The notes under the pieces: model-generated
The model's input: the letters and a program-made list of their open reading frames with translations, nothing else
Told to the model about the DNA's origin: nothing
Database searches by the model: none
Position numbers and translations under genes: made by a program
In this document: in pieces, positions 18,401 to 26,839 of the stretch
Position numbering within the stretch: position 1 is the stretch's first letter
Layout of the letters: each line of letters starts with the position of its first letter
Source of the DNA: Marinilabiliaceae bacterium
GTDB taxonomy: Bacteria > Bacteroidota > Bacteroidia > Bacteroidales > Marinilabiliaceae
Direction: 5' to 3'
Assembly: GCA_016933045.1 (NCBI GenBank)
Contig: JAFGBR010000010.1
Coordinates: 98,371 to 162,370 of the forward strand
Length of the DNA stretch: 64,000 nt

Positions 18401-18763
18401 ATGAATTCATTTGTTAAAAATTTACTAATCAAAATAACCGCATCTTTAATAATTGTGGTTATTGGATTAATGGTTGCTAACAAAGGAATTTATACCCATT
18501 CTCATATATTAAAAAACGGTACTGTTTATACCCATGCCCATCCTTACAACAATACCAATGATTCATCACCATATAAATCACACCAACATAAAAGTAGTGA
18601 TCTTTTATTTTATCAAAATATAGATTTAGTATTCTTCTCTCTGTTTATAATTGCATTTTTTTTATTTGTTTTTAAACAAATAAAAAAATACTATTTCAAA
18701 AACAATAAATACAATTATTATTTTGCACTTTCTAATTTAGGAAGAGCCCCTCCAATAGCTTAA
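18401..18763 (+). CDS. Small histidine-rich membrane protein, probable metal binding
   Basis: A 120-residue protein with an N-terminal hydrophobic segment (~residues 8-26), a short extracytoplasmic stretch and a second hydrophobic helix (~73-92). The stretch between the helices carries three HxH motifs (HSH, HAH, HQH; six histidines in about 31 residues), which suggests a site for zinc, copper or another transition metal. The cytoplasmic tail is basic and ends NLGRAPPIA. I do not recognise a named family, though short Bacteroidota proteins with this HxH layout are familiar. It is followed after 297 bp by a TonB-dependent receptor on the same strand, so a role in metal uptake or sensing at the envelope is inferred. 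An exact -7 box precedes it. Confidence 0.7.
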   Translation: MNSFVKNLLIKITASLIIVVIGLMVANKGIYTHSHILKNGTVYTHAHPYNNTNDSSPYKSHQHKSSDLLFYQNIDLVFFSLFIIAFFLFVFKQIKKYYFKNNKYNYYFALSNLGRAPPIA

Positions 18764-19060
18764 TCACTTCATTTTTTTATAGCGCAGATCATATTACTGG
18801 ATATTATTAATATACCCATGAATTGTTATTTTATTTAATAATGGGTTTATGAAACAAACATCCATTTATGACGAGCAAATACTATTAATCGTAAATCGAA
18901 ATAGTCAAAATTCATAATGCGAGTTTCGCCTGCCATTTACCAGGCAGATAAAATATTATTTTACAAATAATACCTCCATGTAATTAGCTCACAACAAAGA
19001 GAAAAATATATATTTCATGGAATTTATAATTTACCATTTAATTAACTAAAATATATTTAA
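18764..19060. other. Gap between the HxH protein and the TonB receptor
   Basis: Nearly 300 bp with no coding potential. It has a small inverted repeat (ctgcc/ggcag, within 18930-18950) that could be a weak terminator or an operator for the receptor gene. No known Zur- or Fur-like box could be identified by eye. Confidence 0.35.
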
Positions 19061-21442
19061 GTGAAAAAAATAACATATATAACGACAATAATACTATTGT
19101 CATATTCTCTAATTATAAATGCACAAAAAACAAAAACCGATGCCAACATTATTGGGCATGTAACCAATTCGGGTAAACACCTTTCATTCGTTTCAATTGG
19201 ATTAAAAGGAACTACCATTGGTACAGTAACCGATGAAACCGGACATTATCAACTAATTAATTTACCTACTGGGGAACAGTTTATTACAGTAAGTATGATT
19301 GGTTACAAACCTCAGGAAAAAAAGGTATTGCTCGAAAACGGACAAACCATTGAAATAAAGTTTGACTTAGAAGAAGATGTACTAAACATAAATGAAGTAG
19401 TTGTATCGGCCGACCGTAGTCAACAAAAACGAACCGAAGCCCCAGTTATAGTAAACACAATATCGCCAAAGCTTTTTGAAACTTCACAATCAATAACACT
19501 GGGCGAAGGTCTTTGTTTTTCTCCGGGTCTTCGGCTTGAAAACAACTGTCAAAATTGCGGTTTCTCACAAGTGCGTATGAATGGCATGGAAGGTCCATAC
19601 TCGCAAATATTAATAAACAGCCGCCCTATATTTAGTGGTTTAGCCGGAGTATATGGATTGGAGTTAATCCCGTCAAACATGATTGATAAAGTTGAAGTAG
19701 TTCGTGGTGGTGGTTCTGCTCTTTTTGGAAGTAATGCCATTGCCGGTACTATTAATATAATTATGAAAGACCCAAAAACAAACAGTTATGAGGCAGGTAC
19801 TACTTATGGTTTAACAGGTACAGGAACTGATGGAAAAGAAAGTACAGATTACACCGTTAACTTTAATGCCTCGGCAGTTTCTGAAAATAGCCAATCGGGA
19901 TTATCGGTTTATGGTTTTACACGTGATAGAGAGATGTACGATGCCAACAACGATGAGTTTTCTGAAATTACACCAATTAAAAACATTACCTTTGGTGGCA
20001 GGGCATTTCATAAATTTGGCCATCGCGACAAATTGGCTCTTGATTTCTTTTCTATTAAAGAACAACGCGATGGTGGCAGCGACCAGGATTATCCGCTTCA
20101 TCAACGCCGGGTTGGAGAGGTAGTAACCCATAATATGAATGTGGCAGCAACTACTTACGAATGTTTCTTTCGCGAATACGATTTATTATCGGTTTATGCA
20201 TCAGGGCAATTCCTAAACCGCGATTCATACTATGGAGCCGGTTACTCAACATCAGATTACGGAAACTCAAAAGATAACACTTATAACTTTGGCGTACAAT
20301 ACAAAGCTGTTTTTAATGGCTCATCACTCATTGCAGGTATAGAAAACACAAGTGGCTATCTAACTGATAAGAAATTAGGAGCTCCTATATTTGTACAAGA
20401 AAACAGTGAAACTATTATCATCGACAACCAAGATCATACAATTATTGCTGACCAGTCATCTATTACAACAGGTATTTTTGCACAATACGATATTACAATA
20501 AACAAACTTAAAGCCTCAGTTGGAGCCAGGTTCGACAACTATCATATTGAAGATAACCAAAATAATGGCGAACAAAAAAAAGGTGGAGTTTTCAGTCCTC
20601 GTATAAGTCTAATGTACGAAATTATAAACGGACTACAAGGCAGGTTAACTTATTCACAAGGTTATCGTGCCCCACAAATTTTTGATGAAGACTTACACAT
20701 CGAAACATCGGGTTCACGTCAGGTAATACATAAAAATGATGCTGATTTAAAACAGGAAACAAGTCACAGTTACATGGCCTCACTCGATTATAATAAATTA
20801 TTTGGGAAAGTATATACCGGCTTTTTAATTGAAGGTTTTTATACCAAATTAGAAGACGCATTTTCTAATGAAATGAGCGATCCGGTAAACGGAGTTGTGA
20901 CCTACACACGGATCAACTCGACCGGAGCAGCAGTTAAAGGTGTTAATATGGAACTGCGATTAAAACCGTTAAAAAATTTTGAAATGAGTTCGGGTTTTAC
21001 TTTACAAACCAGCGAATACGAAAAAATACAGGATGATTTTCCGGAAAAACGATTCTTCCGCACCCCCGATCATTACGGATTTCTGGCCATTGACTGGGAT
21101 TTTGTTAAAGGTTTTTGTTTATCCACAACCGGTAATTATACCGGCAGCATGCTTGTGCCATATTTTGGTACCGAGTGTGAAACATTTATTAATGACGTTG
21201 GCGATGAAGAAGTTATTGGCCAGTTACGAAAATCAGATTCTTTTATCGATTTAGGTGCTAAACTTAGCTACAAAATTAAATTAAATGGAGCTTCAGTTGA
21301 ATTTTCAGGTGGTATAAAAAATATGTTTAACTCGTATCAAAACGATTTTGATAAAGGCATTAACCGTGATCCGGCATATATTTACGGTCCGGTTTCACCT
21401 CGAACAGTATATTTTGGAATTAAGTTTGGAAATCTTTTATAG
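19061..21442 (+). CDS. TonB-dependent outer-membrane receptor with CxxC plug motif
   Basis: A 793-residue receptor. A signal peptide (residues ~1-21) precedes a carboxypeptidase-regulatory-like domain (~28-115, FVSIGLKGTTIGTVTDETG), a plug domain (QVRMNGMEGPYSQILINSRP, then IDKVEVVRGGGSALFGSNAI) and a 22-strand barrel ending with an aromatic-rich strand (RTVYFGIKFGNLL). The plug has C152 and, unusually, a CxxC pair (C163, C166) just before the conserved plug strand, a possible metal ligand. No SusD follows, so the cargo is more likely a metal, metal chelate, heme or corrinoid than a glycan. Translation starts with GTG at 19061. The HxH protein upstream supports metal uptake, but this is inference. 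A terminator at 21504-21529 follows. Confidence 0.9.
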   Translation: MKKITYITTIILLSYSLIINAQKTKTDANIIGHVTNSGKHLSFVSIGLKGTTIGTVTDETGHYQLINLPTGEQFITVSMIGYKPQEKKVLLENGQTIEIKFDLEEDVLNINEVVVSADRSQQKRTEAPVIVNTISPKLFETSQSITLGEGLCFSPGLRLENNCQNCGFSQVRMNGMEGPYSQILINSRPIFSGLAGVYGLELIPSNMIDKVEVVRGGGSALFGSNAIAGTINIIMKDPKTNSYEAGTTYGLTGTGTDGKESTDYTVNFNASAVSENSQSGLSVYGFTRDREMYDANNDEFSEITPIKNITFGGRAFHKFGHRDKLALDFFSIKEQRDGGSDQDYPLHQRRVGEVVTHNMNVAATTYECFFREYDLLSVYASGQFLNRDSYYGAGYSTSDYGNSKDNTYNFGVQYKAVFNGSSLIAGIENTSGYLTDKKLGAPIFVQENSETIIIDNQDHTIIADQSSITTGIFAQYDITINKLKASVGARFDNYHIEDNQNNGEQKKGGVFSPRISLMYEIINGLQGRLTYSQGYRAPQIFDEDLHIETSGSRQVIHKNDADLKQETSHSYMASLDYNKLFGKVYTGFLIEGFYTKLEDAFSNEMSDPVNGVVTYTRINSTGAAVKGVNMELRLKPLKNFEMSSGFTLQTSEYEKIQDDFPEKRFFRTPDHYGFLAIDWDFVKGFCLSTTGNYTGSMLVPYFGTECETFINDVGDEEVIGQLRKSDSFIDLGAKLSYKIKLNGASVEFSGGIKNMFNSYQNDFDKGINRDPAYIYGPVSPRTVYFGIKFGNLL

Positions 21443-21503
21443 ATGTAAAAATATTTTGCATTCATTTCAACAATAACAATATTATATTATGAGTATAAAA
21501 TAT

Positions 21504-21529
21504 TGACCGACAGGTAATACTGTCGGTCA
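21504..21529. terminator. Terminator between the TonB receptor and a REC gene
   Basis: A 10-bp perfect stem (tgaccgacag, 6-nt loop) lies inside an outer gagtat/atactc pairing at 21491-21496 and 21531-21536. It sits between convergent genes and may serve both. Confidence 0.75.
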
Positions 21530-21567
21530 TATACTCATTATGACTTAATAAAAAATATATAATAATT

Positions 21568-22050
21568 TTATTTATTATAACCATATTTTCCTAAACTAAA
21601 TAGTTTTATCATTAACTCATCACGCGACTCTTTATATAATTCGGCATTACGCATAAGATGATCATTCATAAGTTTTAACCGCACTTGATTTTTAACACGT
21701 GCAATTAATTCGTCACGTTGAAATGGTTTTCGAATATAATCGGCACCTCCAATTTTAAAACCATTTACAACATCACCGGTATCACTTTTTGCTGTTAAAA
21801 AAATTACCGGTACATTTTTATGTTCACCATCTTTTAGCTTTTTACAAACCTGAAAACCATCCATCACAGGCATCATAATATCCAACAAAATAACATCAAA
21901 ACTTCTACGATCCACCTCTTCAAGTGCCTTTTCCCCACTATTAACTGACACAACATAATATCCTTCGGTTTTTAACATCTCCTGTAAAAGAATCAAATTG
22001 CTTTCATTATCATCAGCAATCAATACATTAACGTTATTATTTTCATCCAT
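21568..22050 (-). CDS. Single-domain response regulator (REC)
   Basis: A 160-residue protein made of a CheY-like receiver (residues ~8-122: acidic pair D13-D14, phospho-acceptor D57 in ILLDIMMP, Thr in FLTAKSD, Lys in IRKPFQ) plus a short helical tail. There is no output domain, so it probably works by protein-protein contact, for example as a phosphorelay intermediate. The ATG at 22050 is preferred over the TTG three codons upstream. Neighbours give no clear partner; the orphan kinases at 4387 and 12079 are possible. Confidence 0.88.
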   Translation of the reverse strand: MDENNNVNVLIADDNESNLILLQEMLKTEGYYVVSVNSGEKALEEVDRRSFDVILLDIMMPVMDGFQVCKKLKDGEHKNVPVIFLTAKSDTGDVVNGFKIGGADYIRKPFQRDELIARVKNQVRLKLMNDHLMRNAELYKESRDELMIKLFSLGKYGYNK

Positions 22051-22195
22051 AAACAACAAATTATCAAGTTACTAACGCAATTTAAGTTACAAAATATAAA
22101 TAAAGAAACAGTATTTCTTACAAAATAATATGCAGATTACTTTTAATAATTTACTAGTTTTATAATTGAAAACAAACTATTAAAAAACAATAAAA

Positions 22196-23209
22196 ATGAG
22201 CAAACACATTTTAAAACTTATTTCAACAACAATGTTGTTAACAGCAATTTTATTAAATTCATGCATAACAAAAAAAATTGAATTCTCTAATCCAATAGCA
22301 TATCAACGAGCCGACCCATGGGTTCATAAAGCTGATGATGGCACCTATTATTTAATAGCAACAGCACCCGAATACGACCGAATTGAAATAAAAAAATCAA
22401 AAACCATTAACGGACTCAAACAAACTGAACCTGTAGTTGTTTGGCGCAAACACAAAACTGGTGTTATGGGGCATCATATATGGGCTCCAGAACTACATAA
22501 AATTGACGGAAAATGGTACATCTATTTTGCAGCCGGAGAAGCTGAAAAAGTATGGAACATAAGAATGTGGGTATTATCAAACACATCCGAAGACCCAACA
22601 CAAGGCGAATGGAAAGAAGAAGGACAAATTAAAACCAAAAAAGAATCTTTTTCGCTCGATGCAACTACTTTTGAAAATAAAGGAGAACGATATTTAATTT
22701 GGGCACAAAATGTTTGGTCAACTAATCACGGAACAGGTTTGGTAATGTCGAAAATGAAGAACCCAACAACACTCGAAGGGCCTGAATTACTTTTAACAGA
22801 ACCAGAATACGATTGGGAAAAAGTTGGTTACAACGTAAATGAAGGACCTGCTGTTATTAAACACAAAGGAAAAATATTTGTTACTTATTCGGCCAGTGCA
22901 ACCGACTTCAATTATTGCATTGGTTTATTATGGGCCGATGAAAACTCTAACTTAATGGACAAAGAATCGTGGCATAAATCAGATAAACCGGTATTTTTTA
23001 CTAATGAAGAATTAAAAAGATTTGGTCCCGGACATAATTCATTTACAAAATCGGAAAACGGAAAAATGGATATAATGATATATCATGCACGTGATTACAA
23101 GGAGATTAAAGGAAACCCACTAAGGGATCCAAACCGACATACCAGGGCAAAAGTTATTTATTGGACAAAAGATGGATTCCCCGATTTCAAACAAAATGAA
23201 AAGGATTAA
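22196..23209 (+). CDS. Glycoside hydrolase family 43 lipoprotein
   Basis: A 337-residue secreted lipoprotein: signal peptide with lipobox LLNSC and lipidated C23. The five-bladed GH43 propeller shows the three catalytic acids: base D40 in QRADPWV, pKa modulator D155 in SFSLDATTF, and general acid E216 in VNEGPAV. The early WAPELHKIDGKWYIYFAA stretch is typical of the family, whose members remove arabinose or xylose from pectin side chains or arabinoxylan. The subfamily and exact substrate cannot be told by eye. No SusC/SusD is near; the pectinesterase-like genes at 28746 and 53738 suggest pectin use. A terminator follows. Confidence 0.88.
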   Translation: MSKHILKLISTTMLLTAILLNSCITKKIEFSNPIAYQRADPWVHKADDGTYYLIATAPEYDRIEIKKSKTINGLKQTEPVVVWRKHKTGVMGHHIWAPELHKIDGKWYIYFAAGEAEKVWNIRMWVLSNTSEDPTQGEWKEEGQIKTKKESFSLDATTFENKGERYLIWAQNVWSTNHGTGLVMSKMKNPTTLEGPELLLTEPEYDWEKVGYNVNEGPAVIKHKGKIFVTYSASATDFNYCIGLLWADENSNLMDKESWHKSDKPVFFTNEELKRFGPGHNSFTKSENGKMDIMIYHARDYKEIKGNPLRDPNRHTRAKVIYWTKDGFPDFKQNEKD

Positions 23210-23230
23210 TAGGTTTTATTAATAAACTTC

Positions 23231-23261
23231 AAAAAGGGCTATCAAAAAAATAGTCCTTTTT
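23231..23261 (+). terminator. Rho-independent terminator of the GH43 gene
   Basis: Stem aaaaagggctat (23231-23242) pairs with 23250-23261 with one G-U pair, followed by a run of T. It isolates the GH43 gene from the next operon. Confidence 0.8.
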
Positions 23262-23317
23262 TTTATAACATTTCTTGTCTGAAAAATAATTATCTTCAAA
23301 ACAAAAAACTGCTTTTA

Positions 23318-24070
23318 ATGATAAAAACCAAAATTATCGCCCATCGTGGCGAATCATTTTTAGCTCCCGAAAATACATTACCGGCAATTGAATTGGCATG
23401 GAAAAATGACATTACCGATGTAGAGATTGACATTCAATTAACTAACGATAATCACATTGTAGTTTTTCACGATTACAAAACAAAACGAATTGGCAATAGA
23501 GATAAATATCTAAAAACACAAACACTATCGCAACTTATGGAGCTAGATGCTGGTACATACAAAGATGCTAAATATGCCGGTACTAAAATACCAACACTCA
23601 AAGAAGTATTAACAAATATGCCACCACTTAAACGATTAATAATAGAAATAAAACATAACATAGAAATAATTCCTCACCTCATTTCTTTAATAACTAAATA
23701 CCACCTCACTCCTAATCAAGTGGAATTCATTGCTTTTGATTTCAACATAATTACAGAATTAAAAAACAAATTACCTAAATACAAATGTCTTTTATTATTA
23801 GATTTAGATTATGAACGTCCCTATTGGATGATTTGGATTAATAAAGAAAAACTTATTAAAAAAATAATTAAATATAATATTGACGGAATTGACATTTGGG
23901 CCGGCAAATTATTAAATCAAAAATTTATTAAACCATTTAAAGATGCCGGTCTTTATGTGTATACATGGACTGTAAACGACATTAATAAAGCAAAAGAGTT
24001 AATAAAAATTGGAGTTGATGGCATTACAACTGACAGAGCTTCATGGATGAAAGAAAAAATTAATGAATAA
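23318..24070 (+). CDS. Glycerophosphodiester phosphodiesterase
   Basis: A 250-residue GDPD-family enzyme that cleaves glycerophosphodiesters to sn-glycerol 3-phosphate and an alcohol. Active-site residues are visible: H9-R10 in AHRGE, E36 and D38 in DVEIDIQ, and H51 in VVFHD. The C-terminal strand GLYVYTWTVNDINKA and GVDGITTDRA complete the barrel. There is no signal peptide, so it is cytoplasmic (UgpQ-like rather than GlpQ-like). It is the first gene of an operon with an alpha/beta hydrolase (8-bp overlap) and glpD, so its product glycerol 3-phosphate can be oxidised directly. Confidence 0.92.
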   Translation: MIKTKIIAHRGESFLAPENTLPAIELAWKNDITDVEIDIQLTNDNHIVVFHDYKTKRIGNRDKYLKTQTLSQLMELDAGTYKDAKYAGTKIPTLKEVLTNMPPLKRLIIEIKHNIEIIPHLISLITKYHLTPNQVEFIAFDFNIITELKNKLPKYKCLLLLDLDYERPYWMIWINKEKLIKKIIKYNIDGIDIWAGKLLNQKFIKPFKDAGLYVYTWTVNDINKAKELIKIGVDGITTDRASWMKEKINE

Positions 24071-25100
24071 CAAGGCAAAAATAAACACTAAAATGTCTAA
24101 AGTTATTATTGGAATTCACGGACTGGGAAACAAACCAGAAAAAGATATTCTGCAAGAATGGTGGAAAAAATCAATGCACGAAGGATTAAGAGGTATTGGA
24201 GAATACAATTTAGAACTTCCAAAATTTGAACTAGTATATTGGGCAGATGTATTATATGCTTACCCATTAACCGAACGAATAAAAGACAAATCAGATCCTT
24301 ACCATCTTGAAGAAAAATATACCGAATCGCCACAAAATTTTATTATAGAAAACCACAACACACGAAAAAAAATTGTCAATTTTATTAACCAACAATTAAA
24401 TAAAATATTTCTAAACCCCGACTATTCTCTAAATTACTCATTTATTACCGATAACATTCTCCACCAGTTTTTTAAAGATCTTGAAATATATTTCTCCGAA
24501 ACAAGTATCGAAACAGAAGATATAAATTGCAAAGCTAAAGGTATTATACAAAACAGACTTTACACTATATTAAAAAAATATCAACACCACGATATATTTT
24601 TAATTGGTCACTCAATGGGGTCGATAATTGCTTACGATGTATTATCGTACATAATGCCCGAAGCAAACATACATACCTTTATAACAATAGGTTCTCCTTT
24701 GGGTTTACCTGTTGTTGTTGGTAAAATGGCAGCCGAAGAAAAAAAAACATTTAACAAAGAGGTAGAGATTATGCGTACTCCTCCAGGCATAAAAAAACAC
24801 TGGTACAATTTTGCCGATATACTTGATAAAGTAGCTCTCAACTATGAACTATCTGATGACTTTGGCCCCAACGAACAAGGAATCAAACCAATCGACTTTT
24901 TGGTAACCAACACATACACTGTTAACGAAACCCGAAACCCACACAAGTCATACGGATATCTCAGAACACCCGAATTTTCAAAAATTCTGTCATATTTCAT
25001 TAAAGAAGAAAACAAAGATTTTAACCAAAAAATAAAAATCGCATTCAATCAAATAACTGAAAAAATTACAGATGCTATTAAATCCATCAACCAATCCTAA
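24063..25100 (+). CDS. Alpha/beta hydrolase, lipase-like
   Basis: A 345-residue cytoplasmic protein with a start strand VIIGIHGLGNKP (oxyanion region) and the nucleophile elbow GHSMGS with S184, followed by FITIGSPLGLP as in lipases and thioesterases. An Asp (DILDKVALN) and a late His (NPHKSYGYLRTPE) could complete the triad. It overlaps the GDPD gene by 8 bp; an internal ATG at 24093 (MSKVIIG) is an alternative start. Between a phosphodiesterase and glycerol-3-phosphate dehydrogenase, it may remove acyl chains from lysophospholipids or glycerides inside the cell. The substrate is inferred from context only. Confidence 0.8.
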   Translation: MNNKAKINTKMSKVIIGIHGLGNKPEKDILQEWWKKSMHEGLRGIGEYNLELPKFELVYWADVLYAYPLTERIKDKSDPYHLEEKYTESPQNFIIENHNTRKKIVNFINQQLNKIFLNPDYSLNYSFITDNILHQFFKDLEIYFSETSIETEDINCKAKGIIQNRLYTILKKYQHHDIFLIGHSMGSIIAYDVLSYIMPEANIHTFITIGSPLGLPVVVGKMAAEEKKTFNKEVEIMRTPPGIKKHWYNFADILDKVALNYELSDDFGPNEQGIKPIDFLVTNTYTVNETRNPHKSYGYLRTPEFSKILSYFIKEENKDFNQKIKIAFNQITEKITDAIKSINQS

Positions 25101-25111
25101 TAAATAATTCT

Positions 25112-26683
25112 ATGAACAGAGATATAATGCTCAAAAACCTTAATAATACTGAGGTATTCGACATTGCGATAATTGGAGGTGGCGCAACCGGGTTATACTC
25201 TGCTGTCGATGCTGCATCTAGAGGTTATAAAGTCATTTTAATTGAACAATCGGATTTTGGGAAAGGAACATCAAGCAAAAGCACCAAGTTGGCTCATGGA
25301 GGAGTCCGCTATCTTCAGCAAGGTAATATTTCATTGGTTTTAGATGCATTAAAAGAACGAGGATTATTACGTCGCAATGCCCCTCATTTAGTCCACGACC
25401 TGCCATTCATTGTTCCTATTTACGACTGGTGGGAAGGTCCTTTCTATGGAATAGGGCTAAAATTATACGATCTAATGGCGGGTAGTGAAGGCTTTGGATC
25501 GTCCAAAATGCTTTCGAAAGAAGAAACATTAAAATATATTCCTACGCTTGAACCCGAAGGCTTAAAAAGTGGTGTTATTTATTACGATGGACAATTTAAC
25601 GATAGCCGCTTACTAATTAATATGGCTCAAACAGCCGCAGAACAAGGTGCTATAATTATTAATTATTTCAGAGCCGATGATTTTATTAAATGTGATAATC
25701 TTATTACTGGCATTTTCGCTACCGACGTAGAAACAAATATTAAATACGAAATTAACGCAAAAGTTGTAATAAACTCAACCGGAGTGTTTTCCGATCAATT
25801 AAGATTAAAGGACAATCCTGATACTCACAACTTAATAACAGCTAGTCAGGGGGTTCACATTGTACTTAATAAAAAATTCCTCCCAACCGAATATGCTATA
25901 ATGGTTCCGCATACCGACGATGGGCGAATTATTTTTGCTGTACCCTGGCTTAACAAGGTAATAGTTGGAACAACTGATACCCCAATTTATAATTATGATA
26001 TTGAACCAAAACCTCAAAAAGAAGAAGTTGATTTTTTACTAAAACACATTGCTCGTTACCTTACAAAAAACCCCGATTACAATGATATACAAAGTATTTT
26101 CACCGGATTAAGACCACTAGTAAAATCGCATGATACCAACAACACCTCCTCTATCTCACGCGATCACCATATCGAAATTGCCCGCAGCGGATTAATAACT
26201 ATTACAGGTGGTAAATGGACAACAGCCCGAAAAATGGCTGAAGATGTAATTAATAAAGCTGCAATGTTTATTTCACCTAATGTAAAAAATTGTATAACAC
26301 AAACTTTACAAATACATGGTTATCATATGCATAATGAAATTTTTGGTGATTTAGCAGAATATGGTTCCGATGCTACTCAAATTAATACAATTATTAACAA
26401 CAATACCGAATATAACGAACTATTACATCCTTCCTATTCAATCCGAAAAGGTGAAGTAATATGGTCTGTACGTAACGAAATGACATTAACTACCGAAGAC
26501 TTTATGGCTCGTCGGTCTCGCCTGTTATTTATCGATACAGCGGCATCATTATCTATTGCCAAAGCTGTTACAAAACTTATCGCCACAGAAAGAAATAAAA
26601 ATGAACAATGGATTAACAATCAAATTAACAGTTTTAACGAAACACTGAAATGTTACGATGCAAAATCAATATTTGACAAATAA
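25112..26683 (+). CDS. glpD: Glycerol-3-phosphate dehydrogenase (FAD, aerobic type)
   Basis: A 523-residue membrane-associated flavoenzyme that oxidises sn-glycerol 3-phosphate to dihydroxyacetone phosphate and passes electrons to quinone. The N-terminal FAD fold is IAIIGGGATGLYSAVDAA followed by the family signature STKLAHGGVRYLQQG; later come TASQGVHIVLN, FAVPWLNKVIVGTTDTP and TGGKWTTARKMAED. The C-terminal DUF/alpha-helical domain is present (EVIWSVRNEMTLTTEDFMAR RS-type). Length is normal. It is the third gene of the GDPD-hydrolase-glpD operon, 11 bp after the hydrolase. Confidence 0.95.
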   Translation: MNRDIMLKNLNNTEVFDIAIIGGGATGLYSAVDAASRGYKVILIEQSDFGKGTSSKSTKLAHGGVRYLQQGNISLVLDALKERGLLRRNAPHLVHDLPFIVPIYDWWEGPFYGIGLKLYDLMAGSEGFGSSKMLSKEETLKYIPTLEPEGLKSGVIYYDGQFNDSRLLINMAQTAAEQGAIIINYFRADDFIKCDNLITGIFATDVETNIKYEINAKVVINSTGVFSDQLRLKDNPDTHNLITASQGVHIVLNKKFLPTEYAIMVPHTDDGRIIFAVPWLNKVIVGTTDTPIYNYDIEPKPQKEEVDFLLKHIARYLTKNPDYNDIQSIFTGLRPLVKSHDTNNTSSISRDHHIEIARSGLITITGGKWTTARKMAEDVINKAAMFISPNVKNCITQTLQIHGYHMHNEIFGDLAEYGSDATQINTIINNNTEYNELLHPSYSIRKGEVIWSVRNEMTLTTEDFMARRSRLLFIDTAASLSIAKAVTKLIATERNKNEQWINNQINSFNETLKCYDAKSIFDK

Positions 26684-26839
26684 ACTAATTATTTTTTCTT
26701 CTGTTAATACAATTTATAAAACAGATTTTTTGAAAAGATTATTCGCCTAAGGCAAACAAAAATGGATGAATCGAAGATAGATGTTAGTTAAAGTACATCA
26801 TCTAAACTCCATACATACTTAACAATAAATATTTTTCAG

